From: Plasmopara viticola
Taxonomy: Eukaryota; Oomycota; Peronosporomycetes; Peronosporales; Peronosporaceae
Direction: 5' to 3'
Length of the DNA stretch: 64,000 nt
Assembly: GCA_001695595.3 (NCBI GenBank)
Contig: MBPM02000142.1
Coordinates: 47,082-111,081 of the forward strand
A model generated the notes under the pieces. It ran no database searches. It worked only from the letters and a program-made list of their open reading frames with translations, and was not told the DNA's origin. A program made the position numbers and the translations under genes. Shown piece after piece: positions 10,455 to 20,571 of the stretch (position 1 is the stretch's first letter; the number at the start of each line of letters is the position of its first letter).

Positions 10455-10632
10455 GATATCTCTGTTGTAAGAGCGAACAGATGATGATCAACATACCAAA
10501 TCATGATTGACGAGCTCAATGTTGCGCAATACTGCGATTAAAATCGATCTACGATCATCTTCTCTCCAAAATTTATTGTATGATGACGGAGAATGGTTTA
10601 GAGATAATAACAATTTATGAAACCTGGCGGGC

Positions 10633-12292
10633 ATGATATATAAGAAACAACGCGTCGATCTTGGCCTGATACGTAGAACTTATTTATGCATTCCGCACAC
10701 GATAATAGATCGATTTGATCAAGCCGCTGCATTAAGAGATTTTATTGACTGGGAAACATCCATGTACTATCCTATATTGACTGAGTCCCATATCTAATCT
10801 ATTGCTGATGGAACTAATCCAATTAAATACAATAAGTGGAAAGCAGAATACAAACCGCTGGATATCAAGGAAAACAATGAAAAGAAAGACAAGATAGGTG
10901 ATGACCTTACTGATCCTCATTTTCCGAATTCTCTCATTTACTACGAGAAGGGAGAATTGCTGCTAACATTTGTTGCTAAAAACACGGAAACTTATCTCGA
11001 CAACATAAGTCTGAAAAAGCGTTATTACAATGGAGAGGCTCTACAAGTTTATCAAGAACAACATTGCATACATCTTGCAGGGCGGAAATAGATGCTACTT
11101 GACTATGAATCGAGATGTTTTCGGAGATATCGATTACACAGTGAAATCTTATATCAAGCAATTCGATATGGTGTTTAACACTAACAATGCAATCTAATTA
11201 GATGATGATGGACTTAATGAGACTGATAACACAAAATTCGAAACAGTTAGCATCATATGTGTGCCAACGAAGGATGTGGTTTACCGTTACCGAGATGATA
11301 ATACCTTTGGCAAAGTCGATTTCATGCTATACAGCGCAAAGATAGTAGCTTGTAATGCTCAGCTAAATACATTCAACTGGAACTCAGATGAAGTGCTTAA
11401 CTTATAAACGGATATGTTTATATCTACAATTTTAAATTTATCGTTGATGAATCGAAGTTTGAACTCTAAAAAGTTGATATCAATCAGACTTGGTGAAGTG
11501 GTGAAGATTTTTTTTTTGGCAAATTAAGAAACAAAGTAGACCAAAAGGAGCCAGCGGGATAAACATCAAATGATGCAAGCAATGCAATTAAACTTTTACA
11601 CCCTTAAACTGGCAGTCGACTTGCACTCAAACTAAAAATGGGCGGCGGACAGAACACTTCGCTGTAAACACAATGCAAGTCTAAAAGTAAATCTAACTGA
11701 TTACATTATGAAGCTGTTTGCATGGTTTGTTTAACGCCTAAATGAAAAATCGGGAGCTTGTATCGTTCTTGTGGGAGGATAAGGTTGTGGTAAAAACATT
11801 GCGTTAGACTTTGAAGAATAATATCATCGGGACAAGATATTGTCTCGAGACACAAAAGATAAAAATCCTGACGGGTCGATTCAATTCGGCACGCGAAGAT
11901 AAGCTCTTGACCATTTTGAACGAAGCGGATAATGTCAAGCAATCTTCATAGGAAGATCAGGAAGAGCTTGAAGACTGTATCACTGAGCCAACTTGTATGA
12001 TGAGAATAAAGGCATGGACCCATATCGAGTAAAGGATTGCAACAACCTAATTATTGCATCGAACGATTCGTTTAGCGTGATAGCTTCCAAATAGATGCGA
12101 CAATTTCTGTATTTGGTGTGTAGGAGTGATCGTCTTCGAGATACAGCACATTTGGACGCAACTTTTGACGATTTTGATAATACTGATAGTGATATTTATA
12201 TGTATCATTAACGAGGTCCATTGACTAAAGAGAAGTCTGATATGCAATTTCAATTATTGGAAAGCCGAGTTAATGGCTTATTGAAAGTGTAG
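10633..12292 (+). pseudogene. D5-like superfamily-3 primase-helicase, decayed
   Basis: Coding-like sequence of ~550 codons is broken by several stops and at least three frameshifts. The first third reads as a lysine- and aspartate-rich protein, then a segment with NIAYILQGGNRCYL, similar to the region before the ATPase domain in viral D5-type primase-helicases. The SF3 helicase core follows: Walker A at 11771-11797 reads VGG-stop-GCGKN, a TILNEAD acidic motif lies near 11915-11935 and a CITEPT segment near 11977-11994, and the motif-C region NNLIIASND is at 12041-12067, followed by a Q/DR-rich stretch. SF3 helicases unwind DNA during viral replication. The order and spacing of motifs make the family call solid, but the host range and the exact virus group stay open. 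No intact frame longer than ~130 codons remains. Confidence 0.7.
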
Positions 12293-12952
12293 CGGTTAAA
12301 GTTAGTAGCAGTATTCTCAGCATCTCCCAGTTAAATCAAAAGTTCATACAAAGTGATACTATGCTTACCCTTTTTACTACATAGTTGATTGAGGAATCAA
12401 TAGACTCATCACCGTATACACAAGATCGCCTCAAAGACCCTGACTAATATCCTTGGACCTAACTATAAGAAGCAAATCGATCGAGTTCGACGAAGAGGAT
12501 ACAACCTATCTGTTGATTCTATAGAGAAATGAAACACACTAGACAAAGTGACTTATTTGATGATAATAGTAATCGATCGAAAGTTGAGTTAGGCTCACCG
12601 TTTTTTTTATTTTTGAGATGCTATGTATGAAAAAAATCTTGGAACTCAACCCTCATGTCGAGTGTCAGTCCATCTCATGTACTCCTTCGATCTGGAGCGG
12701 TTTGCCCCGGTAGGTACTACCGCATTTGCATGCAATTATTTGGAGAAGCCTTCCCTAATAGAGCCCATTGTATCTCTTGTCTTTTTTCTGTCTCTATTCT
12801 TTTGCTTTCCTATACCTTTTCACAGTCTCATTCTGCATGCGCTGCTTGAGTGATGCAATTGGAGGAAGCTATTTCACGCAATCTTTCTTTGATTTATTAT
12901 TCCACAACGTACCTTTTCAAATCTCATCAATCCAATCGCAAACAACAATTGA

Positions 12953-13162
12953 GTACTCCGCACATTTGCGACTGCTGAGGTTGCATATGGCGGTCAAACC
13001 ACAATGTCTCCGAAATTAGCGTATTGTCCAATGCAAGGAACCTTTCCAGAACTGATGCTATCATTTCTCGACCAGAATATGATCCCTCTTGGTATCATTG
13101 GTAACAACATATGCATTCGTTTGTTGCTTCGACCTAAAAATGACACAGTGAGTTGCAACTGA
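12953..13162 (+). pseudogene. Short decayed fragment, possibly a viral structural protein
   Basis: A 70-codon open stretch follows the helicase on the same strand. It contains YGGQTTMSPKLAYCPMQGTF and MIPLGIIGNNICIRLLLRP, an alternation of hydrophobic and polar residues as in beta-rich capsid proteins. Upstream, frames 12623-12950 are also partly open and may hold the rest of the gene. A minor capsid (penton) protein would fit the position between helicase and ATPase, but there is no diagnostic motif. Confidence 0.3.
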
Positions 13163-13186
13163 CATCTAAGTATATTACTTCTTTTT

Positions 13187-13876
13187 TTACAAATCGCAGA
13201 TCGGTTCGATTTCGTTCAAACAATTCTTTTTATTAATGATGCCCATTATCATCGTGCTCCTTTTCTCGGATGCTGTTAGTTTGTAGAGATCGATAAAGGC
13301 TTTGACTGGTTTTTCAGTAGGGAGTTGTGGCATACGATCTCAAGATTTCTCTGTGTCAGGTTTCGATCGAGTATCACGTATTGAGAGTTGATTTAAATAG
13401 TTTTTGGAATTTCGACTACTTTGTGAAAATGTAAATCATACTTAAAGCTTGCTTAAGTCTTCGGATGAAGTATTATTTAATGTACTCTGCGTTCTCTTTG
13501 GATCTATGACCAAATCAACAAAGACTATAAACATGCTTGTCGCAAAACCATATTCACTCTTTGCTGGGACCATCCCTTCCTCGACCACCTGGACGCTGCA
13601 GATAGTGTCTTTGATGTGATCAAATTGCGCCTCGTTTGGCTTTGTACGAATAAAGATTTTGATTAAGCGTGTGCTCAGAAGCGTTATCATATACAGCACG
13701 GTGTCTGACTTCCCCAATCCACTAGGACTTGCAACGCACATTCTATATGACAGCTCGAAATTTAGATATTTTGCAAACTTCCTGAGTTTATATTTCAATA
13801 TTGAATCGTAAAAGTTTTGCATTGTATAGATATAGAAGGATCTATTGCATCCACGAGCTCCATCTTCAGTCTTCAA
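13187..13876 (-). pseudogene. A32-like viral packaging ATPase, nearly full length but broken
   Basis: The first 144 codons are intact. The likely start is the ATG at 13822 (MQNFYD), since that is where the second copy also begins; an upstream in-frame ATG lies at 13876. The P-loop ASPSGLGKSD is at 13703-13732. A hydrophobic strand and Walker-B-like IVFVDLVIDP follow. After the stop at 13442 the same kind of sequence continues with a TFSQSSRN segment (the family's downstream SQS/TQS sensor region) and runs to 13187 with further stops. The family (FtsK/HerA superfamily, poxvirus A32 type) drives DNA into preformed capsids in polintons, virophages and large DNA viruses. A partial second copy sits at 5203-5520. 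The gene is divergent from the fibre gene at 14101. Confidence 0.7.
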
Positions 13877-14100
13877 CAGTAATTTATTCGATAGCCAAGG
13901 CAGCTAAAAAAACTACGTCACTACTACTTTTGAATTTAGATCCTTGAAAAATTTACCCAGTGTGCTTGCTCCTGGTTGTATTTCTCTTGGTTGTGTGCTT
14001 TCGATATTATCTGAACTCCAAATCCTTTTCAAGTCTCCGGACTTTGAATTTGTTACAAAATTTGCAAGCTTATTTTCATTGCTTTATATTGTGATTATAT
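13823..14100. promoter_or_regulatory. Divergent upstream region between viral ATPase and fibre genes
   Basis: This stretch separates the head-to-head ATPase (minus) and fibre (plus) genes. A large part is alignable by eye with 5000-5202 of the second copy, including the block matching AGCTGCCTTGGCTATTGAAT (on the minus strand near 13880-13902). Similarity outside coding frames between two decayed copies suggests it carried promoters for both genes, although common descent alone would also leave some similarity. Confidence 0.4.
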
Positions 14101-16270
14101 ATGTCTCTTCCTCCAATTGTCAATTCTAAGAAATTTAATAGCTTTTTTAACGCGCATAATGGGTATCTTACTATTACTACATACGATCAACGATACTTGC
14201 GGCTTGATGGTGTTGGTATTTTATCTGTATTGAGCGTGATGGGCAATCTTGATAGTGCTTCTCTGACGATTGATGGATCTGCGTTAGACTTGAGTATGTT
14301 TTAGGTATAACTGCTGGAACTACCCAAGCTCTGGAGGCTCTGGTATTAGATCCTGGCAAGGCTATCACGGGTATCACCTCTACTTCATCTACAAGTATTA
14401 TTTGAACACTCACAGCAGAACCAAATATTACATCGCTTGGGACTCTAACGAACATCCGTTCCGTATCAACAACTGCGAATAATGTAGTATCTATCTTAAA
14501 TAGTTTCGCTACTGCTGCAGCAAACAATAGGTTCACAAGCAATCGTTATGCTGGGAACTTGGAGTTAGAGGTAGTTCAGCAAGTAATCCAATTACGGTGT
14601 CTTTCTACCACAGCGAAGCTTTTCGAATGTCATCAATTTAACTGGAAACGTCGGTATTGAAAACTACAATCTTATAAAGTGGATTTAGGTGGGTCAAGAA
14701 CTGGAATTTACACTGGATCATTGAAATTTAAAGGAACTGTTTTTAATCAATCACTATACTTGTTGATTACGCAAGGTGGTTTTGCGGCTGCGAAGGCTGT
14801 GGTGCTGAATGAAATTCTTGTTTATAGTAAAATCAATAATTTAGGATGCTCCATTCTTACTGCTTCAACAAGTACATTTTCACCTCGATACGGTCAATAC
14901 CTCTGCCGGTCTAAATATTAACTATATCAATTTAAATTTGAACGGATTGGCAATGACATCTACTGCTAAATTCAATTACAACCATATAACAACTCTCGGG
15001 GCGCTTTACGTATCCAAAACAATGACATTTTATTTGCTGGTGTAGGCTTGATGCCTTTGGGCATGTCAAGTACCAAGTGTTTGCGTTTTACGGAAATACA
15101 GCAAATCGTGAAACGATGCACATTTTACTTGTATCTGATATAAATGGATTGGTCACTGCATCGAGAACAACATCAGCATCAGACAACGAAAACGTACCCG
15201 ATATTTGATTTGTTATCAACTAATAATCCGAGCTGTTTCGGACGCGGTGTTTCAGCTACAAGTGCGGATCTATTTAATATCAATTGAAATTACAAGCCAT
15301 TCGTGGGTTTAACGTCTCAAGTGCATAGATTTTGCTTCAATGTTGGAAATTTACAGCCGTACAAGAGTGGTTTTTCTTATACACACACCCTGGTTACCTC
15401 AGCGGATGCGTTTTGTATGAATCCTTCCGCCTACGCCAACAAGTAGTTGTCTTTAGCTTGCTTCAGACACTGTGAAAAGCTACTGTACAACACTCGTACA
15501 CCATGCACAAGTTCGTTTGAGACTGCTAAACTCTGGTAATATTCACATTAAAGTCTTTAATGGACTCAACGATGGATCTGCTGATCACGATATGCCAATC
15601 TTCATGGAATTTGTTAATGCATTGCCTACTGGTTTTGGCTTACAACTGATCAATGCAACGAATGCAATCTCAGCTAATCGTGCATATTTTGAAGCTACTA
15701 CTGACAACGATTTGATTTGATGACTGCAACTACACGGAGACATACAATAAAATCGGCCGGCGGAGTTGGTATCGGAACTAGAGCACCAAACGCATCTTTA
15801 CAGGTAGCTGGATCCAACACATCTATCATGGTTATACCAGCTAGCACTATTTTGTACAGTTATAATGTAGCGTCTAACGCGTGGGTAAATTGTTGTGGCA
15901 GACCTTATTCTCAGACAAACGTCTCAGCTTCTTTTGGTGGTGATATTTACATTAAAGCTGGTATATGGGCTACGTCTGGTCGTCGATTGAAAGAGAATAA
16001 TAAAAAAACGATCGACTTACTGTTTGAGCGTTTTGAAAACTTAAACCGGTTAGTTTTAGCTATAAGAAAAAATCCTATAAAAGAGTTGATTTGATAGCTC
16101 AAAATGTTATGCATGTTTGTTCAGAAGCGATTACGATGACCGAAAATCAAAATTCGAAAGATGAAGGTGAATACTCACCGAAAGGAGTTCAGCCATGCTT
16201 AGATTACAATGCTATAACGATATTAAATGTTTTTAACACTAAGAAGCAAATTGATCGTATCGAGAAGTGA
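14101..16270 (+). pseudogene. Viral fibre-like protein with C-terminal S74 intramolecular chaperone domain, decayed
   Basis: About 720 codons of serine-, threonine- and asparagine-rich, repetitive beta-type sequence are spread over several frames. The start (MSLPPIVNSKKF) matches the second copy at 4803. The end has the peptidase S74 layout seen in endosialidase tail spikes and in fibre proteins of some large DNA viruses: a GGVGIGTRAPNASLQVAG repeat-like lead-in (near 15750-15820), then SGRRLKEN at 15975-15998, where the Ser and the Lys five residues later correspond to the self-cleavage dyad, then LIAQNV and LDYNAITILNVF near the C terminus, ending at 16270. S74 domains trimerise the fibre and then cut themselves off. 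At least four frameshifts or stops are visible. A host gene is unlikely given the paired copy next to a viral ATPase. Confidence 0.65.
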
Positions 16271-16643
16271 TATCGACTTTAAAATAATAGTTCATTCAAT
16301 TAATAAAAGATTCCAGCCAGCCTTTTAATTCAGCTTTGTAGTGATTCATAGCATCTCGTTTCATTCAACGCTTTCTTGGCAGTTAAGAAGCATTGTCTTC
16401 AAAAAAGTATTTGCCTGTGCGCTGCTCGACAGCTTCACCAAATGTGTGTCGGACACTTAGTTCAAGTTATTTGCAAATGAGCTCTCGAAGTTGCTGATAT
16501 CGTCAGTATGTACTGTTCCAGCATTCAAATTTCGTAATCTCTTCTCTTCCTCTAATTCTTCGCCATCACTGCTTTCAACATCCGAGTTCTAAAAGAGTTG
16601 TCGGGTAATCGAGGGTTCCTCCTCAGCTCATTAAGCACCTTTT
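16271..16643. other. Spacer between the converging fibre and minus-strand viral genes
   Basis: No clear gene is visible. The minus strand shows short coding-like pieces that may be the eroded C-terminal part of the gene at 16644-17283. Confidence 0.35.
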
Positions 16644-17283
16644 TTATAGCTCGTTTGGACGTGGGAGACTTATTTGGAGAAGATGCGGTTCGTTTTCGCT
16701 CCAGAAGTTTTCTGGTTCGCTCAAGAATTCATCGGAAAACTTTGCTTTTATTTCTTGACGTTGACGATCTGAAATATTTGGTCTTAACTCGATTTGTTTG
16801 CTAAAATAATTTTGAACGTGGTCATTCACCACCTTATCAAAGTCTGTTTTCCCTCGATATACGCTCTAGTGTCGATGGCCTTTCGGGCAACGTCATGTAT
16901 GCCGCTGTAGAAATCGTCGGGTGAGTCTTCAGGTGCATTGGGCTCTTCTATATTGGAGTCGGCGTCAGTTGTTTGCGGGACGTACGTATGCTTCTTTTTA
17001 CTTACTTTTGGAGTTTCATGCGCTTTACCCTTGATAATTTCAGGAGACCCTTTGTGACCTTCGAGCAGTTTTTTGTGTTTTGATCATACTCATAATCACG
17101 ATTCTTCGCCATCACTTGCTAAATCAAATTTGCAAGTGAATCAGCACTTGCATTTTCTAACGACTCGTTTTAAATTAGAGCCTTCAGCTTTTTGCCTTAT
17201 ATAAAACCGCTCTCTGCCATGGTATTGTATTGGCGATCATGTGCCTTTTGCATAATCTGATTATCGGAGAAAAAGCCACTCAT
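16644..17283 (-). pseudogene. Decayed viral gene of unknown function
   Basis: A frame begins at the ATG at 17283 (MSGFFSDNQIMQKAHDRQYN) and runs with three in-frame stops, then shifts frame twice and ends at 16644. The protein is polar, charged and probably helical: EEPNAPEDSPDDFYSGIHDV in the middle, and RQRQEIKAKFSDEFL near the end. No family is recognised. It follows the candidate capsid gene on the same strand with a small gap, so it may be a virion or scaffold component; this is inference from position only. Confidence 0.4.
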
Positions 17284-17364
17284 GATCGATATTGGTTAGC
17301 CGCGTATATTAAAGATGATTAGAAAAATGTGGCTTAATACAATTATATTACGAAGTTGTCAAGA

Positions 17365-19044
17365 TCAGCCTTGGACTGGTCCTTGGGATACTGTGCCCAT
17401 AGCCATATCGACTGTTGCAATTACTTCGCGCAATACGTGGTAATAAACAATGAGAGCGCAGTTAAAGCTGGAAGAAGCAGATACAATAATACTCTTGCTC
17501 GCACCACCCTCACTTGGAAGACGGCGACCACTATCAACCGAACAAATCAATAAAATGATTCCCATTGACGCTGAGATAGCAAAATGACTGAGGTAACATC
17601 ATCGAGACCACCATCAACATCCTACTTTGACAATTCACGAGCAAACTATCTCAAAATCTCACAGAGTATTCCAGGTAGGGACGTTCCCTACAGTGCACTA
17701 GAGATATTTCAATGCACAAAATGGGCTGGTCGTGACTGGAACTGTTGAAAATGGGCTATGAAACGGAATGATTGTATCCGACCATTCGCATCTGCGATTC
17801 AGATTGGTAATAACCGGTTGCATAGTCAAACGCTTTGGGTTATCATTACCATAACTGGCACTCCAAGTGAAGAAATTGCCTGGAGCATCAGTAAATTTAT
17901 TTGTGCTTCGCTCAAAGTAACGGAAGGTTTTCTTCTTAGTCAATGCATGATTGGCGCTGAAATTAGGTGAGTAGGTTGGAGCTAGAAGACGAGAAAACGA
18001 TTGCGATGGAGTGGTACCAGTTTCAGCAGAAAAAGCACCATTAACGTCGGCAGTAATAGTAAGCGTGGTCGCAGATGCTGGGCACGCAAGGCCACCGTCC
18101 AAAGCAGTTGTTGTTGCACCACTACTTAGACTACAAGGCACTGGACAATTGCTTCCGAAATTCACATTATTGCTCAAAGAAGTGGTCGTAGCAGGTGCGA
18201 CAACGCCGGTAGTACCAGTCGTAATCAAAGTATTAGATGAATTGTTGTAATTGAGGCTGATGAAACCACCCGTATTCTCCTGCATTGGGCATATCTTGTG
18301 ATAGTTAAAAAATATCCCGCAATGCGCCACGTAAAATGGCGAATCAGCTGCAACGGCATCAGTAGGAGCCACATACACCTGGGTTTTCGATACGGTGTGA
18401 AGATTTGCACTGCCTCCCATCACATCAAATGAAAGCTTCGTGCTTAGTTGATCAAGAGTGGTAAAAAGCGATTGTTCGACGGCTCCGCGATTCGAGTAGG
18501 TATTTGCTAAGCCAAACTCACCAATGCTATTAGTAACGGTCATAAACGACGAAGTAGCCAAATTATTGAGGGATTGTACCACTCCACTTGATCCTTGGAT
18601 CGTTGGACCGGAATATTTTTCCAATACAAAGTGCCTGTTGAACCGTGTTTGACATAAGTAACATAATCCATTTCACTGATAGCCTTGGTTGTTGTGTTCA
18701 CATTCTCATGAACTTGATTTGTTTGAACAGTGAATCCATCAATAACAGCTCAAACACTATCAATGAACTTAAATACCAATTGATCCACACTACAGGCAGT
18801 AGTCGAAGTGATCGAACCGGCACCACCGCTAAGAAGTTGAGGCTTTTCTGAAAGCTCGATGATATCTTCTTCCCAATTTACTAAAACGGTTTGCGAAGAG
18901 ATGGTCGAAAGCTTAATTTAAATTTGACCAATATATTGACCGGGGTTAGACGTTGAGTCTTGAATATACGTCTATTTCTTATCACTAAAGAGCGACTGGT
19001 TCAACGGAATGCTTAAAAGCAGAAATACCAGAGGCAGAAGACAT
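17365..19044 (-). pseudogene. Candidate viral major capsid protein, decayed
   Basis: Coding-like sequence of ~560 codons begins at the ATG at 19044 (MSSASGISAFKHS). One part of 308 codons (18624-17698) is still open; frameshifts lie near 19000, 18625, 17700 and 17550. It is rich in Ser, Thr, Asn and Phe with alternating hydrophobics, as expected for jelly-roll capsid proteins. Suggestive points are SRLLAPTYSPNF followed by KKKTFRYFERSTNKFTDAP and NPKRLTMQPVITN, then SPFSTVP, and near the C terminus LPSEGGASKSIIVSA and a YYHVLREVIATVDMAMGTV strand. This layout reminds me of major capsid proteins of polinton-like viruses, and the size fits a double jelly roll. The assignment is by impression and context, not by a diagnostic motif; a fibre or other virion protein is possible. 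Confidence 0.45.
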
Positions 19045-19101
19045 AGCTTATGCAATCAAGCTGATGACGATAACATTATACTTGCCGAGAAAAAAAAAAT
19101 C

Positions 19102-20000
19102 ATGAGCGAAATAAGAATTATTTAATTGTCTAGAACGACAGATGATCAACTCATGAAATTTGCCAGTTCTCTTGATGTCAAAGTCGATCAAAGTATATCC
19201 AAACAGCATATAAGTAGCACAAGGACTACTGTATCTTTAACGCTCCGATCGGTGGGACACATTTGTTTGCAGTCTCAAACAAACATAGGACTTACATTGA
19301 CCCCCTCGACATGTCAAGACCACGTGTCATACCAGAGGATTATTTTTATCGTGAAGTTGATATTCTGGACCCTCGAACTGGACACTGTGAGCAGTATTGC
19401 GTCCTGTGGCTTTACTCTTTAGAACATAATCAAATGAATGTATTCTATACAATCTTAAAGGTCAATTATATTTTTTGCTGAAGTTATATCTCACAAACTT
19501 GGATTATAAGATCATCGACGAATACGAAAGGTGTTTGGTCGAGAAGCTTTCTGGTGTCATTTCATTTGCTATGACTTAGACGAGGATGCGTTTGTTTTGC
19601 AGATCGATATCCATTCACGTATGGAGAGCGCATTATGATAAGTGTCGGCTGTTGCGAGCTCGAGATGTTCTATAAACTTACTTTGTTTTAATATACATAA
19701 GCAATAAATGTCAAATATATTGAAACGCACAAGCCAGAGGCAAGTAGCATTGATGAGAACTTTTACGCATGGTCAACTTCTTCTCAGAAATCTGAGGAGA
19801 GATTTCTTAAAGCAGTACATTGGCTGGCAAAACCATAATCTCGAAAGTGACGGCTGTCAAGTACTATTGGGTTTCCATTACTATTTAAATCAGAAAACAT
19901 GCATGACTGAATGCAAATACTTCTATTCGCGCAACTGCCGCCGCGAGTCGTAGGTGACCATTGCGTAGCAGCTTCTAGAGGACGAATCTTTGGTTGTTGA
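19102..20000 (+). pseudogene. Decayed gene(s) of unknown function at the right end of the viral segment
   Basis: From the ATG at 19102 broken frames run rightwards and are divergent from the candidate capsid gene. Recognisable stretches are TTDDQLMKFASSLDVKVDQS, then in another frame RPRVIPEDYFYREVDILDP followed by GHCEQYCVLWLYSLEHN and LYLTNLDYKIIDEYE. After a poor zone a further open piece lies at 19708-19953 with HYYLNQKTCMTECKYFYS. I do not recognise a family. Composition and position suggest viral origin. Confidence 0.35.
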
Positions 20001-20571
20001 TCTTCAACTTAGATGCGAATATGTGTGAAGAGTAAAAAAATACATCCGGGCAATTCGGCGTATGAATATCATTTGATGCTACTTATTTGAAGAAAAGTCT
20101 GATGACTACGTGACTAGTGCCTTCTTAGCTAAATGCGCACATTGAATTTTAGCAAGTAGACGAGTTAAGCGGCTACAAGCTTATTGTTGTGGCGCGAACG
20201 ATGGAAATAGCACGCTTGCAATTTTAATGTGAACAAGCCCGTGCAGAGCTTGATCAACAGCCGAGTTTTGGTAGAGTGACGTCATTGGCGCATGATGATC
20301 AATAAGGTGTCAGGACAAGTGCTTGCTACTCTGGGCACTTCTTTTTGACAGCTTAGATTGCTGGTTCTACATGACAATATCTCGGGTGAAAGACTATCAG
20401 TGTGAACTAAATATTACATGCTCAACATACACATGTTTGAAGTTATTCAGAGCACTTTTGTCCATGCGTGAGGTACAAGCGCTGTAGCTGTACAGATCGC
20501 AATGGCAGATCGAGATGACCATTTTTCTATTATCTAGAGTTTACAATTTTCGTACGCTACCTTGATAAATA
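20001..20571. other. AT-rich spacer, right flank of the viral segment
   Basis: No gene is visible. The right border of the viral segment probably lies here. No direct or inverted terminal repeat matching the left flank was seen by eye. Confidence 0.4.

Larger units (their letters stand above)
9905..20000. mobile_element. Decayed endogenous DNA virus (polinton-like-virus or virophage-like gene set)
   Basis: About 10 kb of AT-rich sequence holds broken genes of one gene set. On the plus strand: an acidic protein (9905), a D5-like SF3 helicase (10633-12292), a structural-looking fragment (12953-13162), a fibre-like protein with an S74 chaperone end (14101-16270) and an unassigned gene (19102 onward). 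On the minus strand: an A32-like packaging ATPase (13187-13876), an unassigned gene (16644-17283) and a candidate capsid gene (17365-19044). Helicase, packaging ATPase and capsid together are typical of polinton-like viruses, virophages and larger nucleocytoplasmic viruses. The size suits the first two. Every gene has stops or frameshifts, so the element is dead. No integrase or DNA polymerase was recognised. The borders are estimates. Confidence 0.7.
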
